The translations under genes were made by a program, and so were the position numbers. DNA of 32,037 nt from Sebaldella sp. S0638 (GTDB taxonomy: Bacteria; Fusobacteriota; Fusobacteriia; Fusobacteriales; Leptotrichiaceae). The stretch covers positions 1 through 32,037 of the forward strand of contig NZ_JAMZGM010000046.1 in NCBI RefSeq assembly GCF_024158605.1. The letters are read 5' to 3'. The notes beneath the pieces were generated by a model. That model saw only the letters and a list, made by a program, of their open reading frames with translations, did no database searches and was not told the DNA's origin. Positions 17,807-24,539 of the stretch are shown here, one piece after another (the first letter of the stretch is position 1; every line of letters starts with the position of its first letter).

Positions 17807-17835
17807 TTACAATAAAATATTTTATAGTGTATAAT
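17807..17835 (+). promoter_or_regulatory. Promoter of the HAD phosphatase gene
   Basis: TTACAA (17807-17812), 17 bases, TATAAT (17830-17835), about 32 bases of leader before ATG 17874. It is divergent from the ROK promoter and 60 bases from the palindrome, so co-regulation by the ROK protein is possible. Confidence 0.7.
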
Positions 17836-17873
17836 AATTACACAACAATTTATTAAATGAGGAGAATTCAAAA

Positions 17874-18689
17874 ATGATCAGAATGGTAGCAGCCGATATG
17901 GACGGTACAAGCCTTGGAACAGATGAAAATATTTCGAAAACTAATATAGAAACAATAAAAAAAGTAATAAACACAGGAACAGAATTTATTTTTGCTTCTG
18001 GAAGACCTGTTTACGGTATAAATCTGAAAATAGCCGATGCCGGTCTCACAGATAAAATCAGATATTTTATTGCTTATAACGGCGGCATTGTTTACGACAC
18101 AGCAAACAAGGAATATCTCTACACTAAAATTATGGATTTTGAAATTATAAGAAAAATTTATAATATAATACAGCAGAATAATCTTGATCTTTGCTTCTGT
18201 CTTCATGAAGACGAATTTATTTATGTAACACAGGACAATGAAATAACTGCCCTTGAAGCCGAGAGCAACCATCAGACAAAAGTATTGATTGATAATATAG
18301 AAGATCTCTCAGAAAAAAAGTTTATGAAAATACTTCTGGTGGGGGAACATGAAAAATTAAAGCATGCTGCTGATATTTTCAGACAAAGTGAAGTCAAGGC
18401 TGATATTAAGACCATGTTTTCCCTTGATATGCTTCTTGAAATACTTCCTGTAGATTCTGACAAATCTGTTGCACTAAAATGGCTCTCAAATTATCTGAAT
18501 ATTCCGCTTTCGTCTGTGCTTGCCATAGGTGATGCCGAAAATGATATGGAAATGCTAAAGACTGCCGGCTACAGTGCTGCCATGCAGAATGCATACAAAC
18601 ATGTCAAAGAAATTGCAGATTACATTACAGAGAAAAATAATGATGAAAACGGTCTTACAGAATCCTTGGAGAAGTTTTTGGATTTATAA
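17874..18689 (+). CDS. HAD-superfamily hydrolase, Cof/YbiV type
   Basis: A 271-residue cytoplasmic phosphatase. ATG follows GAGGAGAATTCAAAA. Motif I AADMDGTSLG (D8 nucleophile, D10 acid/base), motif II FIFASGRP, and motif IV AIGDAENDMEML (D220, D224) are intact, with a Cof-type C2 cap in between. AMQNAYKHVKEIADYIT is the standard C-terminal block. Two small deviations, GTSLG for GTLL and GDAEND for GDNEND, do not touch catalytic residues. Such enzymes dephosphorylate sugar phosphates, FMN or PLP; the neighbourhood favours sugar phosphates, but this is inference. It is divergent from the ROK gene and convergent with the PTS gene, with a shared terminator. Confidence 0.9.
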   Translation: MIRMVAADMDGTSLGTDENISKTNIETIKKVINTGTEFIFASGRPVYGINLKIADAGLTDKIRYFIAYNGGIVYDTANKEYLYTKIMDFEIIRKIYNIIQQNNLDLCFCLHEDEFIYVTQDNEITALEAESNHQTKVLIDNIEDLSEKKFMKILLVGEHEKLKHAADIFRQSEVKADIKTMFSLDMLLEILPVDSDKSVALKWLSNYLNIPLSSVLAIGDAENDMEMLKTAGYSAAMQNAYKHVKEIADYITEKNNDENGLTESLEKFLDL

Positions 18690-18693
18690 AACA

Positions 18694-18735
18694 AAGGGAC
18701 TGCCGGCTTTAACACCGTGCAGTCCTTATTTTTGG
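18694..18735 (+). terminator. Terminator between the HAD and PTS genes
   Basis: AGGGACTGC (18695-18703) pairs with GCAGTCCTT (18719-18727; one G-U), with an inner CGG/CCG pairing, followed by ATTTTT. The mirror strand has fewer T's, so it mainly serves the HAD gene. Confidence 0.8.
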
Positions 18736-18760
18736 CTTTATGTAAAACAATATATCATAT

Positions 18761-20500
18761 TTATAATAATGTTCTTATCTCATCTTTTAATATTTCAGAA
18801 TGTGTACCAAATATGGCCTGTACTCCTTCTTCCCCAACTTTTAATACGCCTTTTGCCCCAAGTTTTTTCAGTTCGTCGTCATTTACTTTTTTCGTATCCG
18901 CTACTGTTACTCTTAGTCTAGTTATACATGCATCCAGACTTTTTATATTTTCTTTACCGCCGAGTGCTTCCAGTACAGCTTTTGCCTGCTCGCTTTTTGA
19001 TTTTGATATACTTCCTACAGGAGAAATATCCATATCATCTTCACGTCCCGGTGTTTTCAGGTTAAATTTTCTAATGAAAAATCTAAACAGACAATAATAA
19101 ATTATCGCATAAAATATTCCCACAAGAGGTACTAAAAACCATCTTGTCTGGAATCCCCCTGTAATACCCGGAAATATTCCAAATAATGTGTAATCTATGA
19201 AACCGCCTGAAAATGTCATTCCTATTCTTACCTGAAGCATATTCATAATCATAAATGAAAGCCCTGCGAGTACAACGTGCAATCCGTATAATACCGGTGC
19301 TATAAACAGAAACAAGAATTCTATCGGCTCTGTTATTCCTGTTAAAAATGATGTAAGAGCTGCTGAAAACAGCACACCTGCTACCAGCTTCTTTTTGTTG
19401 TCCTTAGCTTCATGGTACATTGCCAAAGCTGCTGCCGGAAGACCAAACATCATAAATACGAATTTTCCTGTCATAAACTTACCTGCTCCTGAATATGTTG
19501 CACTGCTGAAATTCTTTACTCCGTCTGCATACATTGCAAACCATATTCTCTGATCTCCGTTTACTACCTGTCCGGCTTTATTAGTATATTCCCCGAACTG
19601 ATACCAGAACGGCGAGTAAAACACATGGTGAAGCCCGAAAGGTATTAATGCTCTTTCTATAATTCCGAAAATAAATGTTGATATATTTGTATTCCCGTTA
19701 TTGGCAAGGTTCGAACACTGTATAAGCAGATACTGTATAGGCTGCCATACAAACGGTAATATTAATCCAAGTAAAATTGCAAATACTGATGTCATTATAG
19801 GTACGAATCTTTTCCCTGCAAAGAATCCCAAAAATTGAGGAAGTTCTATTTTATAATATTTATTAAATATCGCAGCACCTAAAAGACCTGCTATTATCCC
19901 GCCGAAAACACCTGTCTGTAATGTAGGAATCCCCATTACTCTTGTATAACCATAAAGCTGACCTACAGTAAGACCTTTTATATTTGTTGCTGCTCCTACA
20001 AGCGTGTCAGAAAACTGCGAGTTATTCTGTAATATGTATTCGCCGGCTTTATATATACTGTCCATACTGTTGAATTCCATATTAGGTATTGCGTTCAGCT
20101 GCAAAGCTGTTCTTATTGTATCTACTCCTGATAATATAGCTCCTGCATTAGAAACTATTCCTGCTATTACATTCATGATCAAAAATCCCAAAACTGCTGC
20201 CAGTGCTCCTACACCGTCTCCGTTATTCGCGAAACCAATTGCTACCCCAATGGCAAATAATAACGGCAGATTACCAAAAACTATATCTCCGGCCTGTGTC
20301 ATTAACAAAGCTCCGTATTGTATAAAATGATTTCCCAGAAAAGGCAGTCTTGTAATAAGCTCCTGCTGCTGCAGCCCTGCACCTATTCCAAGCAGAAGAC
20401 CTGCCGCTGGAAGAATTGCCACAGGAATCATAAGCGATCTTCCTATTTTTTGTAAAATAGCAAACATCTTTCCAAATAAAGCATTTTTTTTCTTTTCCAT
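18761..20500 (-). CDS. ptsG: PTS glucose-family permease, fused IIC-IIB
   Basis: A 579-residue membrane permease. The start is set at ATG 20498-20500 ([10 protein letters not shown]), seven bases after AGGAGG; an ATG eight codons upstream lacks an SD. The EIIC domain covers residues ~8-460 with [53 protein letters not shown], the [10 protein letters not shown] element and the substrate motif [14 protein letters not shown]. The EIIB domain follows after NLKTPGRED, with phosphoryl-accepting C525 in [10 protein letters not shown] and closing [10 protein letters not shown]. No IIA domain is fused, so a separate Crr-type IIA must act elsewhere. Detailed similarity is nearer to PtsG than to MalX or NagE, so glucose is the best guess. 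It phosphorylates the sugar during import. Confidence 0.87.
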   Translation of the reverse strand: MEKKKNALFGKMFAILQKIGRSLMIPVAILPAAGLLLGIGAGLQQQELITRLPFLGNHFIQYGALLMTQAGDIVFGNLPLLFAIGVAIGFANNGDGVGALAAVLGFLIMNVIAGIVSNAGAILSGVDTIRTALQLNAIPNMEFNSMDSIYKAGEYILQNNSQFSDTLVGAATNIKGLTVGQLYGYTRVMGIPTLQTGVFGGIIAGLLGAAIFNKYYKIELPQFLGFFAGKRFVPIMTSVFAILLGLILPFVWQPIQYLLIQCSNLANNGNTNISTFIFGIIERALIPFGLHHVFYSPFWYQFGEYTNKAGQVVNGDQRIWFAMYADGVKNFSSATYSGAGKFMTGKFVFMMFGLPAAALAMYHEAKDNKKKLVAGVLFSAALTSFLTGITEPIEFLFLFIAPVLYGLHVVLAGLSFMIMNMLQVRIGMTFSGGFIDYTLFGIFPGITGGFQTRWFLVPLVGIFYAIIYYCLFRFFIRKFNLKTPGREDDMDISPVGSISKSKSEQAKAVLEALGGKENIKSLDACITRLRVTVADTKKVNDDELKKLGAKGVLKVGEEGVQAIFGTHSEILKDEIRTLL

Positions 20501-20520
20501 AAATTTTCCTCCTAAAATTT
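20501..20520 (-). promoter_or_regulatory. SD presented in a hairpin loop before ptsG
   Basis: On the minus strand AAATTTT-AGGAGG-AAAATTT: seven A/T pairs close a loop that is exactly the Shine-Dalgarno sequence, seven bases from the start codon. The stem is weak; it may keep the SD exposed or respond to temperature. Confidence 0.35.
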
Positions 20521-20680
20521 TCATAAAACGCTTCTAATAGTCAGTTTTATTGAATCCATGTAATATTATTTCGTTTTTTTGTTCTCTATTCAAAAAACTC
20601 ATTTTAAACAAAGATTAAACATATAAAGCATTTTATTTTTCTTATTTATATTTCAAAAGCACTTTAATTCATCTTAGACT

Positions 20681-20709
20681 AGTATATATAATAGGATTTG
20701 TTATGTCAA
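20681..20709 (-). promoter_or_regulatory. Promoter of ptsG
   Basis: TTGACA (20704-20709), 17 bases, TATACT (20681-20686) on the minus strand, near consensus. The leader is ~175 bases, AT-rich; I see no LicT/SacY-type RAT element and no CcpA cre site. Confidence 0.8.
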
Positions 20710-20840
20710 TCTTTTTTTTATGGTCACTTTACACTTTACATATAAAAAACTGTTTTTTGATTATTTTAAGAATAAATATAAATTATGAAATAATTATTTT
20801 AAAACGAATATTATATATTATTTTTTTTCGTTTTTTATGG

Positions 20841-20846
20841 TATAAT
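20841..20846 (+). promoter_or_regulatory. -10 box of the Rep-like gene
   Basis: TATAAT preceded by TATGG; the -35 region is an A/T run with no good TTGACA match. The start would be near 20853, about 77 bases before the chosen ATG. Confidence 0.45.
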
Positions 20847-20929
20847 TCTGAATATGCATAAAACACTGACTTTTAAAATTATTTTTTTTAATGAATTATT
20901 ACTTTTTAGAATTGGAAGGAATAAAAGAA

Positions 20930-22099
20930 ATGACTGAAATATTTAATTTTACCCCAACAAAAAAATCGAAAAATTTTACTGTAAACATAAGGCTGAATAA
21001 GAATTTTTCAAGGACTGAAAAGGAGTTTTTCGAACTTCTGCTTTTTAATTTTGATCTTACTTCGGCATATATAAGTCTCGACTCAAAAGATCTGATGAAA
21101 ATACTAAATCTGGACACTGACGCTAAATTACAGGATTTTCTTCTCAAAATTACAGATAAGAAAGTAATTTATTCCATTACAGAGGAAGATACTGTTGTAT
21201 ACAGCGGATCTTTTTCTCCTGTTGCTTCTTATTTTCAGAAAAAAGAAAAAATATATATTCTTACAGCTGAAGAATTAAAAATGTTTCTTACAGAGGAAAA
21301 TATTTTCTCTCATTTTAATTTTAAGAAATTTATTTTTATGGAAAAAAATCTTTCCCTTATTTTGTATAATCATTTAAACAATATTCTGCCGGGAGCCACT
21401 CTCTCTGTTACTATTGCAGAACTTAAAGAACTATTTGAACTGGATGATTCATATACCAGAACTTATGACTTTGAAAAACATATTCTGAAAAAAGTAGTAA
21501 AAAATATAAATAAATACACTGATCTGGAAGTAAAATATGAAAAATCACCACATACCGGCTCTGTTATCAATTTTAATTTTAAAAGCACATATCGTGAAAA
21601 TATTTTTGAAAAAACAAGAGAAATTATGGACACCATAAAATCAAAGATAATTAATTATGAGAATGTCTATAACCTCATTATTAATTATCTGGAAAAAAGA
21701 GGGCACAGCTATGTTCATAATAATATTTCCTATATTAACAGTCTGAAAGATATCCGGAATTTTGACGCATATTTGAGAAAAGCACTGCTTTATGATCTTT
21801 ATTCTTCCAGTTTAAAAAATGTAAAGTCAGAAAGCAAATTTATCAGTTTCTTTGAAAAATATCATGTTTACAAAAATTCAGTGACACTGCAGAATGATCT
21901 GTATAAATATATAAACAGTATTTTGTACATTACTTCTTCTCTTGAGGAACTCTACTCCTTTGAAGTCATCAATGAAATCAAAAATCTGGAAGACGGATCT
22001 TTTTTTAATTATAAAAATGATGATTTTGAAATATTTGTAGAATTCTCACAGCACAAAAGCAGTTCTATACAGCTTCTTATCAGGGAAGACCTTATATAA
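20930..22099 (+). CDS. RepB/Rep_3-like plasmid initiator homologue on the chromosome
   Basis: A 389-residue cytoplasmic protein. I choose ATG 20930 (MTEIFNFTP) since GGAAGGA precedes it; the ATG 13 codons upstream has no SD. It shows two winged-helix-like blocks: residues ~25-130, and a clearer one at ~136-218 with FMEKNLSLILYNHLNNILPG, SVTIAELKELFEL, the EKHILKKVVKNINKYTDLEV helix and a final strand INFNFK. That order (LY-x-L-L, eLxxxL, flxxvlkkAlxEIn, F-x-F) is the second winged helix of the Rep_3 initiators. The C-terminal ~170 residues are helical and unassigned. No iteron array or partition gene is next to it, so it is either a domesticated plasmid gene or a regulator built from the same fold. 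Confidence 0.6.
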   Translation: MTEIFNFTPTKKSKNFTVNIRLNKNFSRTEKEFFELLLFNFDLTSAYISLDSKDLMKILNLDTDAKLQDFLLKITDKKVIYSITEEDTVVYSGSFSPVASYFQKKEKIYILTAEELKMFLTEENIFSHFNFKKFIFMEKNLSLILYNHLNNILPGATLSVTIAELKELFELDDSYTRTYDFEKHILKKVVKNINKYTDLEVKYEKSPHTGSVINFNFKSTYRENIFEKTREIMDTIKSKIINYENVYNLIINYLEKRGHSYVHNNISYINSLKDIRNFDAYLRKALLYDLYSSSLKNVKSESKFISFFEKYHVYKNSVTLQNDLYKYINSILYITSSLEELYSFEVINEIKNLEDGSFFNYKNDDFEIFVEFSQHKSSSIQLLIREDLI

Positions 22100-22102
22100 A
22101 AG

Positions 22103-22200
22103 AAAAAAGACTGTGTAACATTATATCTGCAGACAGATCAGGACAATGCCGCGCTAGAAGCATTATCTCTTTCTGTCTGTTTTTATAAACCAGTCTTTTT
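22103..22200 (+). terminator. Multi-stem structured terminator after the Rep-like gene
   Basis: Nested pairings: outer AAAAAGACTG (22104-22113) / CAGTCTTTTT (22191-22200), middle CAGACAG (22130-22136) / CTGTCTG (22173-22179), inner AATGC (22145-22149) / GCATT (22160-22164). The 3' arm ends in a T-run. This is unusually elaborate for a plain terminator. Confidence 0.6.
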
Positions 22201-22330
22201 AGAGATTAACCTTACAAGTAATTTTTATATATTAGTTAGTTTCTCCTGTTTTTACTGCAACTGACTTTTTTGCCGATTACAGATATTTTCTGCCGTATGT
22301 TTCTTATGATTATAAACGGATAAAAATTGA

Positions 22331-22368
22331 TATTAAAAAAATCTCCCCGGCTTATATCAGGAAGATTT
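22331..22368 (-). terminator. Terminator of the small minus-strand transcript
   Basis: On the minus strand AAATCT-t-CC (22368 to 22360) pairs with GG-AGATTT (22346 to 22339), followed by TTTTTT. It would end the short transcript starting near 22527. The interval 22201-22330 shows nothing assignable. Confidence 0.55.
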
Positions 22369-22373
22369 CAGAT

Positions 22374-22406
22374 ACAAGCCATTTGCTAAATTTCAAAATG
22401 GCCTGT
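22374..22406 (-). other. 11-bp stem-loop between the small ORF and its terminator
   Basis: ACAAGCCATTT (22374-22384) and AAATGGCCTGT (22396-22406) pair over 11 bases with one G-U on the plus-strand reading. The loop is 11 bases. It lies 20 bases beyond the stop of the Asn-run peptide. Confidence 0.5.
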
Positions 22407-22426
22407 TATTATTAAGATATTTTATA

Positions 22427-22501
22427 TCATAATACATCAAGCCTTGTATAATTATTATTATTGTTATTATTATCAAATTTATTTATTTTATATATAGTCA
22501 T
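22427..22501 (-). CDS. 24-residue peptide with seven consecutive Asn codons
   Basis: ATG 22499-22501 has a perfect AAGGAG seven bases upstream and a near-consensus promoter 30 bases before that. The peptide begins MTIYKINKFD, then seven Asn codons (AAT or AAC), then YTRLDVL and a TGA stop. There is no signal peptide or membrane segment. A hairpin and a terminator follow within 100 bases, so a transcript of ~190 bases would encode this peptide only. A run of one amino-acid codon followed by hairpins is the layout of an attenuator leader, but no minus-strand gene follows. It could be a small regulatory RNA with a peptide, an orphan leader, or an AT-rich microsatellite caught in an ORF. Confidence 0.4.
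   Translation of the reverse strand: MTIYKINKFDNNNNNNNYTRLDVL
22451..22471. repeat. Trinucleotide (ATT)n tract
   Basis: Seven ATT/GTT units in a row (one GTT interruption) that encode the Asn run on the minus strand. It may vary in copy number by strand slippage. Confidence 0.7.
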
Positions 22502-22533
22502 AAAACTGCTCCTTTTTTATTATTACACACTAA

Positions 22534-22562
22534 ATAATATACTATCCTTATGCTCCAGTCAA
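22534..22562 (-). promoter_or_regulatory. Promoter of the small Asn-run transcript
   Basis: Minus strand TTGACT (22557-22562), 17 bases, TATTAT (22534-22539); predicted start near 22527. Confidence 0.6.
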
Positions 22563-22730
22563 ATTTATATTTATTATTTTTATGATCAGTTTCATAAATA
22601 AATTATTATTTTTCACCTAATGGTAATTTTTTGAATCTGTTTTCAATTTTTTGCTCTCTTTATCTTATGGGAAAAATAACAGCAGTCCTTTATTTTTCAA
22701 CACTCGATACTTTTATATACAAAAAAAATC

Positions 22731-22772
22731 TTGTATTTTAAAAATTCATATACTATACTTGGTGCAAGTATA
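22731..22772 (+). promoter_or_regulatory. hxlR-type promoter with a palindromic operator on its -10 box
   Basis: TTGTAT (22731-22736), 17 bases, TATACT (22754-22759). The -10 box is the first part of the palindrome TATACTTG-GTG-CAAGTATA (22754-22772, 8-bp perfect arms). A regulator bound there would block RNA polymerase; the HxlR protein encoded just downstream is the obvious candidate. Confidence 0.7.
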
Positions 22773-22806
22773 AAAATATTTTATTTATAAAAAGGAATGA
22801 GTAATT

Positions 22807-23181
22807 ATGTATGAACATAAACTGGAAAAAGAGATATGGTGTCCTATTGAATATGGTCTGGATGTTTTCGGCGGAAAATGGAAATCCCGGATTATATGTG
22901 TTATTGCCGCTAACGGTATAATCCGTTATAATGCTCTTCGCAGAGAACTTTCCAATGTCACTGATGCAGTTCTCGCAGCTATGCTGAAAGAAATGATTTC
23001 TGACGGGCTGATAAACAGAAAACAGTACAATGAAATGCCTCCGAAAGTGGAATATTCCCTTACGGAAAAAGGTGAGTCCGTTTTGCCGATTCTTCAGTAT
23101 ATCTGTCAATGGTCAAAAAATTATACAGAGGTCGATAAAGAAAAAGTTCTTTCTTCCTGCAAAACATGTGATCAGTTTTAA
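22807..23181 (+). CDS. HxlR-family winged-helix transcriptional regulator
   Basis: A 124-residue protein matching the HxlR family: IWCPIEYGLDVFGGKWKSRI (C12, the conserved N-terminal Cys, and the GGKWK motif), IRYNALRRELSNVTDAVLAA as the helix-turn-helix, LKEMISDGLINRKQYNEMPP, and the wing VEYSLTEKGESVLPIL, with a C-terminal helix. ATG follows AAAGGAATGAGTAATT. HxlR proteins act as dimers, many sensing quinones, aldehydes or redox stress through that N-terminal Cys, and usually control a neighbouring enzyme gene. Here the likely targets are its own promoter (palindrome on the -10 box) and the downstream small protein gene. The C-terminal SSCKTCDQF has two more cysteines. Confidence 0.9.
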   Translation: MYEHKLEKEIWCPIEYGLDVFGGKWKSRIICVIAANGIIRYNALRRELSNVTDAVLAAMLKEMISDGLINRKQYNEMPPKVEYSLTEKGESVLPILQYICQWSKNYTEVDKEKVLSSCKTCDQF

Positions 23182-23193
23182 TTTTAATTCAAG

Positions 23194-23230
23194 AAATGAT
23201 CTGAACCAAAATGGTTCGGATCATTTTAAA
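23194..23230 (+). terminator. Terminator after the HxlR gene
   Basis: A 15-bp stem AAATGATCTGAACCA (23194-23208) / TGGTTCGGATCATTT (23212-23226) with one G-U and loop AAA, followed by a short T/A tract. It separates the HxlR gene from the next gene. Confidence 0.7.
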
Positions 23231-23300
23231 TTCCATACTATTAAAAAACATAGTTACTAATAAATTTATTAATACTTTATTTTTTCGAGTATTACTGATA

Positions 23301-23310
23301 GAGTATACTC
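23301..23310 (+). promoter_or_regulatory. -10 box inside a palindrome before the small protein gene
   Basis: GAGTATACTC is a perfect 10-bp palindrome containing TATACT (23304-23309). A further GAGTAT lies at 23287-23292. The -35 is poor (TTTTTC), which suggests an activated or regulated promoter, possibly controlled by the HxlR protein. Confidence 0.45.
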
Positions 23311-23348
23311 AAGAAGATCGATCTCAAAAAATTATTAGGAGGAATATA

Positions 23349-23645
23349 ATGCAGACAAAAATAAAAGCATTTCTTGAAATAACTATGAATATAAATGAGG
23401 AGAACAGAGCCGCTGCTGCAAAAGTCTATACAGCTTTCAAACAGCCTTTTCTTTCAGAAATAAACGGAGCTGTTACTAAAGACCTTTTAATCAGACCGGA
23501 AGATGTTCAGGTTCTCCATGGTTTTACAAGTGTAAAATCTGCAGCTGAATACTTAAAAAGCGAAATGTTTCAAAACGACGTTTTTGTGGGCTTAAAAGAC
23601 CTTTGGACTACAGATCCCGATGTTCGAATATATGAAGCAGTGTAG
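23349..23645 (+). CDS. Small dimeric alpha/beta-barrel (ABM-like) protein
   Basis: A 98-residue cytoplasmic protein. The true start is ATG 23349 (MQTKIKAFLE), directly after TTAGGAGGAATATA; the longer open frame upstream is non-coding leader. The pattern strand (IKAFLEITMNI), helix (AAAAKVYTAFKQPFLSEI), strand (TKDLLIRPEDVQVLHGF), helix (SVKSAAEYLKSEMFQNDVFV) and C-terminal DVRIYEAV is that of the ferredoxin-like dimeric barrels used by antibiotic-biosynthesis-type monooxygenases and stress proteins. No catalytic residues can be named. The position behind an HxlR regulator suggests a role in detoxifying or sensing a reactive small molecule, which is inference. Confidence 0.65.
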   Translation: MQTKIKAFLEITMNINEENRAAAAKVYTAFKQPFLSEINGAVTKDLLIRPEDVQVLHGFTSVKSAAEYLKSEMFQNDVFVGLKDLWTTDPDVRIYEAV

Positions 23646-23672
23646 ATTTACACTATATCTTGCTCTGAAAAT

Positions 23673-23689
23673 TCCGGATGTAATCCGGA
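23673..23689 (+). terminator. Short GC hairpin after the small protein gene
   Basis: TCCGGAT (23673-23679), loop GTA, ATCCGGA (23683-23689). It lies 28 bases past the stop codon, but no T-run follows, so terminator use is uncertain. Confidence 0.4.
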
Positions 23690-23768
23690 TTACAACAGCA
23701 AAATTCTAATCAAACCCGCTATAATTATTATTCCATATGAATATAACAAATTATCCGGATTTAATATA

Positions 23769-23810
23769 CAGGGCTGTATCAAAAGATATTTCACTTTTAA
23801 TACAGCCCCT
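23769..23810. repeat. Long imperfect hairpin with GGGCTGTAT ends
   Basis: GGGCTGTAT (23771-23779) / ATACAGCCC (23800-23808) with an inner AAAAG (23781-23785) / CTTTT (23794-23798) and flanking CA/TG pairs. It lies between convergent genes (small protein plus, TetR minus), so a bidirectional terminator is possible, though T-runs are lacking. The GGGCTGT-TCAAAAG type of end also resembles IS termini. Confidence 0.45.
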
Positions 23811-23854
23811 GAAATAAACCTGCTGACTGCACAATTTCTTAAAATGCTGAATTG

Positions 23855-24448
23855 TTAAGTTAATTCTGCTTTCAGATTATTTTGTTCATATTTTTTATGA
23901 TTTTCCATTTCCATATTTCCCCAAAAAGACAAACAGATTTCTTTTATCTCTTCTTCATTTAAATTTCTGTTATTTACTAATTTATTTACATACAGCACTT
24001 CATATACTGAACCTAGAAACATACTCAGTTTCAATGATATCCATTTTTCATATACTGCGTTCAGCTTTTCTTCCAGCAATATATTTTTAAATTTTCGCAA
24101 AAAATCATGGGGATTTGATTCCTCATCAATAAAACACGAACCCCTTATACTCATCAGAAAATACAGTATTTCATCCCTTTCCTCAAAAAATCTTATCAAC
24201 GCCTTTGTCAGACTGAACAAATACCCCTGTTTATTACTCTCTAATTTCACTCTGTTAAGGCTTTTTATTATTTCATCATAAGAATAATCCATTGTTTCTT
24301 TGTATATCTCATTTTTACTCTTGAAATGATAATATAAATTTCCGGGACTTGATTCCAGTTTCTTTACTATTTCTCCTATTGATGTCTTCTCCAGTTTCTT
24401 CTCTCTTATCAGCTCCAGTGTTATTTTAATTACATCTTTTCTATCCAT
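23855..24448 (-). CDS. TetR/AcrR-family transcriptional regulator
   Basis: A 197-residue protein. ATG 24446-24448 (MDRKDVIKI) follows GGGAGGATAAG; a longer open frame 17 codons upstream has no SD and would add a non-family extension. The N-terminal helix-turn-helix is classic: ITLELIREKKLEKTSIGEIV then SSPGNLYYHFKSKNEIYKE (residues ~8-48). The rest is the all-helical ligand domain. It lies 91 bases downstream of the autotransporter gene and in the same direction, with a hairpin between. It could control the autotransporter operon or a remote efflux system; the ligand is not readable. Confidence 0.88.
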   Translation of the reverse strand: MDRKDVIKITLELIREKKLEKTSIGEIVKKLESSPGNLYYHFKSKNEIYKETMDYSYDEIIKSLNRVKLESNKQGYLFSLTKALIRFFEERDEILYFLMSIRGSCFIDEESNPHDFLRKFKNILLEEKLNAVYEKWISLKLSMFLGSVYEVLYVNKLVNNRNLNEEEIKEICLSFWGNMEMENHKKYEQNNLKAELT

Positions 24449-24471
24449 TCTTATCCTCCCAGAGATAAGAA

Positions 24472-24521
24472 AAGAGTGTTTCCGAATTGAACATACCAAA
24501 GTTTTTTCCGGAAACCCTCTT
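24472..24521 (-). terminator. Terminator of the autotransporter operon
   Basis: On the minus strand AAGAGGGTTTCCG (from 24521) pairs with CGGAAACACTCTT (to 24472) with one mismatch, followed by TTCTTA. It starts 18 bases after the autotransporter stop. Because it also lies just upstream of the TetR start, it could double as a TetR operator. Confidence 0.6.
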
Positions 24522-24539
24522 ACTTCTCTTGTTTGTTAA

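Noticed and set aside
20525-20680. LicT/SacY RAT antiterminator or CcpA cre site in the ptsG leader
   Set aside because: No matching sequence on reading the leader; only weak A/T hairpins.
22427-22501. Asparagine attenuator controlling a downstream gene
   Set aside because: The minus strand downstream of the terminator carries no gene for ~1.8 kb (the Rep-like gene is on the other strand), so classical attenuation in cis is not supported; only the small transcript is kept.
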